Of a stretch of DNA of 27,772 nt, positions 22,665-27,772 are shown one piece after another; position 1 is the first letter of the stretch; the number at the start of each line of letters is the position of its first letter. Below the pieces are notes generated by a model. It was not told the DNA's origin. It saw nothing but the letters and a program-made list of their open reading frames with translations, and searched no databases. This DNA is from an uncultured Oscillospiraceae bacterium (GTDB lineage: Bacteria; Bacillota; Clostridia; Oscillospirales; Oscillospiraceae): positions 1 through 27,772 of the forward strand of contig CAKUAM010000020.1 in assembly GCA_934636305.1 (NCBI GenBank). The letters run 5' to 3'. The position numbers and the translations under genes are program-made.

Positions 22665-23849
22665 TTACTTCAGCATCAGCTGACCGCCGGTGACAGGAAC
22701 GGCCTGGCCGGTTTCATAATCCTGGCCGATGATATACACGATTGCCTTTGCAACGTCCTCCGGTTCACAGCCACGGCGCATGGGCACCTTGCCGTTGTAG
22801 TGGCGGACAAGATCCTCAATGGTCTTGGCACCCTTGATCTTATCCGTGCGCAGATACTGCATGAACAGGCCGTCGACCGGATCGGACCACAGGGGGCCGG
22901 TGAGGTAGTTGCCCGGGCAGACGGAGTTGACCTTGACGTTGATATCCACAAGCTCCATGGCAAAGCTCTGCGTCAGGCCGATGGAGCCGAACTTGCTGCC
23001 GGCGTAGCTGCAGTTCTTGTTGCTGCCGGTCAGACCGGATTTGGAGTTTGTCTGGATGATATCCATCCAATAGTCGGGATTGATGGAGTGCTGCAGAGCC
23101 AGCACCGGAATAATCTTCTTGACACAGATGAAATATCCGACATAGTCCACGTTTGTAACAAACATGAAGTCCTCAAGGCTGAGTGTTGCGGTCTCGCCGG
23201 CACGCAGGACGCCGGCATTGGACAGGAACACGTCCACGCCGCCAAGGACAGCTACGGTCTCCTGAATGCCGCGCTCGACGCTCTGCTCGCTTGTGACATC
23301 CATTGTGATGGCTATCGCGGCACAGGCACCATATTTCTCACACAGAGCGTCAGCTGTCTTTTTTGCCAGCTGCAGATTGAGGTCTGCAATTACAATGGTT
23401 GCACCCTTTGCGGCGCAGTAATCGGCGATTCCGGCGCCAAAGCCCTGTGCGCCGCCGGTGATAATCATGACCTTGCCGGAGAGCTCCTTGTCACCGGCGC
23501 TGCCGGAGCAGGGCGGGACGGGCTTGCCGGCAAGATAGGCATCTTTTGCGTCGATGGCAGCCTGCATGGTTGCGCCAAAGGCAAAGCAGCCAGCGTCCGC
23601 GGTAGCAAGAACGCCGGCCTCGGCGTGTTCTTGCGCGGTATATGCTTCATACGCTGCAACTGGGTTCTCACCGGCTGCGGCCATGGCCACGCCGCTGACG
23701 CTGCGCTGCCCGGCGGTAAAGGAGAGGACAAATGAATGCTCCGTCCTGCCGTTTTTCAGCATCCGCAGTGCGGGCGAGATCTGCGCAATTTTGGAAAGCA
23801 CAGCATCAGATTGCTTATCTGCGTATTCAGTGATTAATTTTTCAAGCAT
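22665..23849 (-). CDS. SrlD-like short-chain dehydrogenase with an N-terminal extension
   Basis: 394 residues. From about 120 on it is a classical SDR: nucleotide loop TGGAQGFG (131-138), NAG (211-213), S259 in TNSKSG, Y272 and K276 in SYAGSKFG. The C-terminal KVPMRRGCEPEDV and QAVPVTGGQLMLK match sorbitol-6-phosphate 2-dehydrogenase (SrlD), so oxidation of a polyol or sugar phosphate with NAD is likely. The first 120 residues (with NGRTEHSFVLSFTAGQ and a Cys/Pro-rich linker) are not part of a normal SDR; they recall no domain I can name and are too short for the aldolase found in RhaD-type fusions. First gene of the minus-strand operon, with GGGGGAT before the ATG. Confidence 0.92.
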   Translation of the reverse strand: MLEKLITEYADKQSDAVLSKIAQISPALRMLKNGRTEHSFVLSFTAGQRSVSGVAMAAAGENPVAAYEAYTAQEHAEAGVLATADAGCFAFGATMQAAIDAKDAYLAGKPVPPCSGSAGDKELSGKVMIITGGAQGFGAGIADYCAAKGATIVIADLNLQLAKKTADALCEKYGACAAIAITMDVTSEQSVERGIQETVAVLGGVDVFLSNAGVLRAGETATLSLEDFMFVTNVDYVGYFICVKKIIPVLALQHSINPDYWMDIIQTNSKSGLTGSNKNCSYAGSKFGSIGLTQSFAMELVDINVKVNSVCPGNYLTGPLWSDPVDGLFMQYLRTDKIKGAKTIEDLVRHYNGKVPMRRGCEPEDVAKAIVYIIGQDYETGQAVPVTGGQLMLK

Positions 23850-23899
23850 GGAAATAGATCCCCCAGTCGTGCGTGATAATGGTCCTTTGCGATGAACTC

Positions 23900-23928
23900 A
23901 TTATGACGTGTTAAAACGCGGATGTCAA
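23900..23928 (-). promoter_or_regulatory. Promoter of the dehydrogenase-ABC transporter operon
   Basis: On the minus strand TTGACA (23923-23928) and CATAAT (23900-23905) are separated by exactly 17 bases. The spacer contains CGTGTTAAAACG (23907-23918), an imperfect palindrome sharing TGTTAAnA with the motif at the divergent promoter, a probable operator of the GntR regulator (inference). Confidence 0.75.
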
Positions 23929-23949
23929 GCGATGTACAGGACAAAAAAG

Positions 23950-23997
23950 AAAAATACGCAAATATTGTGCACTATGTACGAATATTTGCGTATTTTT
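23950..23997. promoter_or_regulatory. 17-bp perfect inverted repeat between divergent promoters
   Basis: AAAAATACGCAAATATT and AATATTTGCGTATTTTT flank a 14-base centre that itself contains GTGCAC. It lies upstream of both -35 boxes (23928 and 24009), so it cannot terminate either operon's own transcript. It looks like a two-sided binding site for a regulator of both promoters, or a bidirectional insulator. Its A- and T-runs would let it act as an intrinsic terminator in either direction. Confidence 0.6.
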
Positions 23998-24008
23998 TTG
24001 GAACGTGA

Positions 24009-24037
24009 TTGACTGCAGCAAATGAGTATGTTAACAT
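24009..24037 (+). promoter_or_regulatory. Promoter of the kinase-dehydrogenase-regulator operon, with operator-like palindrome
   Basis: TTGACT (24009-24014) and TAACAT (24032-24037) with a 17-base spacer. The perfect palindrome ATGTTAACAT (24028-24037) covers the -10 box and is a good candidate operator for the GntR/UTRA repressor encoded at the end of this operon. A second TATAAT at 24043-24048 has no matching -35. Confidence 0.6.
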
Positions 24038-24048
24038 GTCGTTATAAT

Positions 24049-24147
24049 AACCTCGGAAGTGCAGCGCACACTGGCTGCTATCCGCAGCAGCGGAACGTAC
24101 TGGGTGCCGCCTACGGGGGATCATACTAATCGGAAAGGAAGAACCGT
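24049..24147 (+). other. Leader of the kinase operon
   Basis: About 100 bases between promoter and kinase start, containing a short hairpin TCCGC-AGCA-GCGGA (24081-24094) and AAGGA before the ATG. No known riboswitch pattern was recognised. Confidence 0.4.
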
Positions 24148-25626
24148 ATGAACGCTGATTCTGTTTTCATGGGCATAGACGCCGGCACAACCAAGCTGAA
24201 GCTTATGCTGTACGATGCGCAGATGAAGGAACTGGGATCCAGCAGCCGTGATACGAAGATCTATATTCCCGAAAATGGCGCGTCTGAGATCGATATGGAT
24301 GAGCTTTGGGCGTCGCTGTGTGAGGCGGCGCAGGAGCTGAAGCAAAACTATCCGGAGAAAATGGCCCATCTGGTCGGGCTTGGCATCTCCGGCCAGGGGG
24401 ATGGTCTATGGCCGCTGGATCAAGATGGCAGACCAGCCTGCCGCGCCATTTTGTGGAATGATTCCCGCAGCAAGGTGATGAATATCGACGCCATTGATGG
24501 CCTTGCCAGGCTGCAGAGTGAGCAGTGTATGAATACGGTGTTTGCCGGGTCTATGCCGGGCATTCAGAAATGGCTGAAATCCAGACACCCGGAGGTTTAC
24601 GCCAGCATCCGCCACAGCCTGCACTGCAAGGATTGGCTCAATTACTGCCTGACCGGCCGGATTGTCTCCGATTATTCCGATATTACCTGCTCGTCCGGCA
24701 TGAATATGCTGACGCTGCAGTACGTCCCGGAGTTTTACCGGCTGCTCGGCATTGAGGAAATGCTGGATACCATGCCGGAGGCAGTGGAGCCCACAGCTGT
24801 AATCGGAACCGTCAGCGAGCAGGCCAGCCTGCTGACGGGGATCCCTGCCGGCGTAAAGGTGATTGCCGGCTGTCTGGACTGTTGCGCGGCGTCCGCCGGA
24901 ACAGATTTTTACCGGGACGGTGAGGGCTGCAGCGTCATTGGCACGTCGATGATCAATGAAATCTGCCAGACGCGGGAGCAGATTGATCCCGACGACCTGC
25001 GCGGCCTGCTTCTATATCATGTTGCGCCGGAGCGGTATATCAAGATCATGAATACGGCGGGCGGCTCGTCATGCGCAGATTTTGTGCGCAGGCTTGTTGC
25101 GCCGGATCTTGGTTTTGCGGAGCTGTTTGCAGAGCTGGATAAAATTCCTATCGGCAGCAATGGCCTGATCTATCACCCGTATCTGTATGGGGAGCGTGCG
25201 CCGTTCAAAAACCCGGACGCAAGCGCAGCCTTTATCGGCCTGCGCAATTATCACACCCGCTTTGACATGGTGCGTGCAGCGTATGAAGGAATTGCCATGA
25301 TGTTTGTCGATTGCTACCGCGCGGTCAGTCCGGTCAAGGTTGTGTATCTGTCCGGCGGCGCGACGGTCAGCCCATTTGTCTGCCAGATGTTCTGCGACGC
25401 GATTGGTATCCCGGTCAGACGGCAGACGATTGATGAGCTCGGGACGCTCGGCATTGTGAAGATGCTGAAGATTGGCCTTGGCGAGGCCGGAAGCTATGAC
25501 GAGCTGACGATCGATTCCTACATCGATTACACGCCGGATCCTGAGCGCCATGCCCAGTATGAGAAACTTTACGAGCGCTTTGTCGCAACTCGCGGCAGCC
25601 TTGCCCCGTATTGGAAACAAGATTAA
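24148..25626 (+). CDS. FGGY-family carbohydrate kinase, xylulose/erythritol-type
   Basis: 492 residues, the normal FGGY length. Phosphate loop GIDAGTTKLKL (9-19), substrate-binding SGQGDGLWPLD (81-91) and LWNDSRS, catalytic Asp in AGCLDCCAAS (D244), ATP-binding IGTSMINE, and the ADP-site VYLSGGATVSPFVCQMFCDAI in the C-terminal half. The GQGDGLW motif resembles L-xylulose, erythritol and related polyol/ketose kinases more than glycerol or gluconate kinases. It phosphorylates the imported or oxidised substrate in the cytosol. First gene of the plus-strand arm. Confidence 0.94.
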   Translation: MNADSVFMGIDAGTTKLKLMLYDAQMKELGSSSRDTKIYIPENGASEIDMDELWASLCEAAQELKQNYPEKMAHLVGLGISGQGDGLWPLDQDGRPACRAILWNDSRSKVMNIDAIDGLARLQSEQCMNTVFAGSMPGIQKWLKSRHPEVYASIRHSLHCKDWLNYCLTGRIVSDYSDITCSSGMNMLTLQYVPEFYRLLGIEEMLDTMPEAVEPTAVIGTVSEQASLLTGIPAGVKVIAGCLDCCAASAGTDFYRDGEGCSVIGTSMINEICQTREQIDPDDLRGLLLYHVAPERYIKIMNTAGGSSCADFVRRLVAPDLGFAELFAELDKIPIGSNGLIYHPYLYGERAPFKNPDASAAFIGLRNYHTRFDMVRAAYEGIAMMFVDCYRAVSPVKVVYLSGGATVSPFVCQMFCDAIGIPVRRQTIDELGTLGIVKMLKIGLGEAGSYDELTIDSYIDYTPDPERHAQYEKLYERFVATRGSLAPYWKQD

Positions 25627-25656
25627 GTCCCACGATCAACAACAGGAGGAAGAAAA

Positions 25657-26712
25657 ATGGAAAAAATCAAAACTGTATGCACCGGTACTATTACGCCTGA
25701 TTTCATGCAAAAGCTGAAGGAATGCTGCGAGATCACCATGGGCGGCTACGCGGTAACGGGCCTGAACACCATGCCGGAGGATGAGCTGATTGCACTTCTG
25801 AAGGGCGCGGAGCTTGCCATCATTGAATATGAAAATGTGACGCGGAAGGTTATTGAGAATAGCCCGAGTCTTCGCCTGATCGTTTGCCCGCGCGGCAAGC
25901 CCGTAAATATCGACTGTGAAGCGGCCGCGGAGCATGGCATTCCTGTCGTCAATACGCCGGCGAGAAATGCGAACTCCGTTGCGGAGCTGGTTGTTTCCCA
26001 GATGATCAGCCTCTGCCGTCAGCTCGGCTGCGCAAACCATGAGATTAAAAATGGCCGCTATCTTGGTGAGCCTGTAGACGATATTTATGCACCCACCGAT
26101 CGTGATGACGTCGTCTGGATGCTCGATGAGGAGGACAGCCCATTCAAGCGCTATCGCGGCCCGGAAATCAGCTATCGTACCATGGGCTTTATCGGCTTCG
26201 GTGCGATTGGCGCGCGCGTGAAGCATCTGCTCAGCGGCTTTGACATGAACTTCCTTGTCTATGATCCGTATCTGCCGGAGGAAGCGGCAAAGAAGCAGGG
26301 GGTGAAGCTGTGCTCCCTGGATGAGGTTCTGGCAAACAGTGATTTCGTCTCGGTTCATTGCGCAGTTACGCCGCAGACGACGGGCATGCTCGGCGCAGAG
26401 CAGTTCGCAAAGATGAAGCCCTCGGCATATTTCATCAACACCGCCCGCGGCAAGATTGTCCAGCAGCGCGCGCTTGTGGAGGCGCTGGAATCCGGGAAGA
26501 TTGCCGGTGCTGCGCTTGACGTGTTCTGGAGCGAGCCGCTGCCGGCCAACCACCCGCTGCTCAAGATGAGAAACGTTCTGATCACGCCGCACATTGCCGG
26601 CGCATCCACGGATGTTCCGACCTGCCATTCCCGCATGGCATACAACGATATTCAGCATTATCTGAAAAATGAGCCTATGGATCATGTTTATAACCAGAAA
26701 TATTTGAAATAA
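25657..26712 (+). CDS. D-isomer-specific 2-hydroxyacid dehydrogenase
   Basis: 351 residues with no ACT domain, so not a full SerA. NAD site GFIGFGAIGARV (G180, G182, G185), catalytic Arg in NTARGKIV (R264), Glu in FWSEPLP (E293) and His in TPHIAGAS (H312). The substrate-side segment reads CPRGKPVNID instead of the usual G-x-G-x-D-N-I-D, and there is an acidic insertion around 135-168. The family oxidises or reduces 2-hydroxy/2-keto acids such as 3-phosphoglycerate or erythronate-4-phosphate; in this locus a sugar-acid step is plausible. The gene starts 30 bases after the kinase stop with AGGAGG. Confidence 0.92.
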   Translation: MEKIKTVCTGTITPDFMQKLKECCEITMGGYAVTGLNTMPEDELIALLKGAELAIIEYENVTRKVIENSPSLRLIVCPRGKPVNIDCEAAAEHGIPVVNTPARNANSVAELVVSQMISLCRQLGCANHEIKNGRYLGEPVDDIYAPTDRDDVVWMLDEEDSPFKRYRGPEISYRTMGFIGFGAIGARVKHLLSGFDMNFLVYDPYLPEEAAKKQGVKLCSLDEVLANSDFVSVHCAVTPQTTGMLGAEQFAKMKPSAYFINTARGKIVQQRALVEALESGKIAGAALDVFWSEPLPANHPLLKMRNVLITPHIAGASTDVPTCHSRMAYNDIQHYLKNEPMDHVYNQKYLK

Positions 26713-26713
26713 G

Positions 26714-26742
26714 TTGAAATTTCGCCGAGAGTGTGGTAAAGT
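26714..26742 (+). promoter_or_regulatory. Possible own promoter of the GntR gene
   Basis: TTGAAA (26714-26719) and TAAAGT (26737-26742) with a 17-base spacer lie directly after the dehydrogenase stop. This may give constitutive low expression of the regulator besides read-through. Confidence 0.4.
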
Positions 26743-26775
26743 TCATAATGAAGTAACGATTGAAAGAGGCTTATG

Positions 26776-27522
26776 ATGGTTTCGAAAGTTCCGCTTTATA
26801 TACAGCTGTACAATCGACTGCGCATTGATATCGAGAACGGTGTGTATTCCCCTGGGGAGCGCCTCCCGTCTGAGGTCGAGCTGGAAGCAAAGTACAATAC
26901 CAGCAGGATCACCATCCGTAAGGCAATCTCCCTTCTGGCAAACGACGGATACGTTTCGGTTCGCCAGGGTCTTGGCACGATCGTTGCTTCTCCCACCATG
27001 TACAATACCAACTTTGTCACCTCGCTGACCGAGCAGCTGCGGGAGGCCGGATATGTGCCGTCGGCGCGGGATATCCATGTTTCACGGGAATATGCGCCAC
27101 CGGAGATTGCGGATGCAATGGGAATCACGTGCAGCAAGGAAATGATCTGCGTGCAGCGTGTGGAGCTGGCGGACGGGAATCCGGTCGGCATTCTGACAAA
27201 CTACATTTTGCCTGAATTTGTGCCAGGATTTGAGGAAAAGGAATATAATTTCACATCTCTTTACCGGTTCCTGGAGGAGCAGTATAATATCCGGATCGAC
27301 ACATCGCGGGATTTCATTTCCGCACGTACGGCGGATCTGGCGCAATCGGTAACGCTCAATATTCCGGTTGGTTCCCCGCTCATCTATGTGATCCGTGTCT
27401 CATTCTCTGAGGGCGTCCCGATTCTGGGAGATATTGCGTACATCAATGGATATATGCACCATTTTTCTTTTAATCGTTCGGGCCGGTCCCCGCGGATCCA
27501 TAATGAGGATTTAAGTTTTTAA
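26776..27522 (+). CDS. GntR/HutC-family transcriptional regulator with UTRA domain
   Basis: 248 residues from the ATG at 26776; the ATG one codon earlier is only 3 bases from AGAGG. N-terminal winged helix (about 1-72): VPLYIQLYNRLRIDIENGVY, GERLPSEVELEAKYNTSR, TIRKAISLLANDGYV, RQGLGTIV. The UTRA ligand-binding domain (about 80-245) follows, with CVQRVELADGNPVGILTNYI. HutC-type members repress sugar-catabolic operons and release DNA on binding a sugar phosphate. It probably controls both arms of the divergent locus through the TGTTAA motifs (inference). Confidence 0.95.
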   Translation: MVSKVPLYIQLYNRLRIDIENGVYSPGERLPSEVELEAKYNTSRITIRKAISLLANDGYVSVRQGLGTIVASPTMYNTNFVTSLTEQLREAGYVPSARDIHVSREYAPPEIADAMGITCSKEMICVQRVELADGNPVGILTNYILPEFVPGFEEKEYNFTSLYRFLEEQYNIRIDTSRDFISARTADLAQSVTLNIPVGSPLIYVIRVSFSEGVPILGDIAYINGYMHHFSFNRSGRSPRIHNEDLSF

Positions 27523-27577
27523 AAAGGGGCTGTCTCAAAAAGATTTTCCAAAATCAATTGAGGCAGTCCCTCTTTTT
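27521..27577 (+). terminator. Terminator after the GntR gene
   Basis: AAAAAGGGGCTGTCTCAA pairs, with some G-U and a bulge, with TTGAGGCAGTCCC followed by TCTTTTT. The arms also resemble IS-type ends (GGGGCTGTCTCAAAA), so this could double as the end of an old insertion sequence. Confidence 0.7.
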
Positions 27578-27611
27578 GGGAGAAATTGAAATCCAACCGG
27601 TTGAAAAACGC

Positions 27612-27682
27612 AAAAAACAGTGCACCAAACCTGAGGGGCAGGTCATTTGCCTCTCAAAAAGTGCGCTGTTTCTTTGTTTTTA
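27612..27682. terminator. Second, two-way hairpin terminator
   Basis: AAACAGTGCAC (27615-27625) pairs with GTGCGCTGTTT (27661-27671); a T-rich tail lies on both strands (TTCTTTGTTTTT on plus, TTTTTTGCG on minus). It overlaps the end of the transposase remnant and may be its natural terminator. Confidence 0.55.
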
Positions 27683-27772
27683 CATGCTATGATTGCGGCA
27701 AACACGCCCTCCGCCTGAATGGAACGATTGACCCGGAGCAGGATCCCTTCGGCTGTGGAAATCTTTTTCTCC
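27643..27772 (-). pseudogene. C-terminal remnant of an IS1182-like transposase
   Basis: The minus-strand frame entering from the right edge reads EKKISTAEGILLRVNRSIQA, then EGVFAAI and, after a divergent stretch, HFLRGK and a stop. The order STxEGIxLRxNRSIQxEGxFG and RRFLxRGK is typical of the C-terminal end of IS1182-family transposases. The expected text between EGVFAAI and HFLRGK is altered, and the tail after RGK is missing, so it looks decayed. Only 43 codons are in the window, so the state of the rest is unknown. Confidence 0.5.

Overview
This window looks like a chromosomal segment of a GC-rich anaerobic Firmicute, most likely Clostridia close to Oscillospiraceae/Ruminococcaceae. The grounds are AGGAGG-type ribosome binding sites, TTGACA/TATAAT promoters with 17-base spacers, T-box leaders, a YloU/FakA pair, the archaeal-type short ProS with a zinc tail, and hairpin-rich intergenic repeats. 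The genus is not determined. No tRNA, rRNA or CRISPR array was seen.

Left part (1-5300, minus strand). A T-box-controlled two-gene unit: a 2-isopropylmalate synthase-like protein whose catalytic metal ligands are all replaced but whose C-terminal leucine-sensing-type domain is kept (3275-4702), overlapping by ATGA a large fusion of a sugar-isomerase-type TIM barrel with an acyl-CoA synthetase (756-3278). Downstream on the same strand lie a second T-box with no gene behind it (402-675) and the start of a third T-box with its own strong promoter (1-100), whose gene is beyond the left edge. By mutual alignment the specifier codons of the two complete T-boxes read CTG (Leu) and ATC (Ile). This is the most novel-looking part of the window.

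Middle part (5300-15500). Mostly housekeeping genes: a P-loop ATPase with a GTG start, gpmI, a lipoprotein with a predicted helical C-terminal domain, yloU (Asp23 family) and the fatty-acid-kinase-like fakA, then a 740-base gene-free block packed with perfect inverted repeats, proS (minus), a lone ribbon-helix-helix-like small protein, and a single-chain iron-sulphur L-serine dehydratase.

Right part (15500-27600). A divergent carbohydrate-catabolism locus. The minus arm runs SrlD-like dehydrogenase, PHP-domain protein, sugar-binding lipoprotein, ABC ATPase, two permeases, DUF4432 epimerase, with four-base overlaps through the last four genes. The plus arm runs FGGY kinase, 2-hydroxyacid dehydrogenase, GntR/UTRA regulator. 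The two promoters face away from a 17-bp perfect inverted repeat, and a TGTTAAnA motif occurs in both. The inferred flow is import of a sugar or polyol, mutarotation, phosphorylation and oxidation; the substrate is unknown. The right edge holds a terminator-rich stretch and the tail of a decayed transposase.
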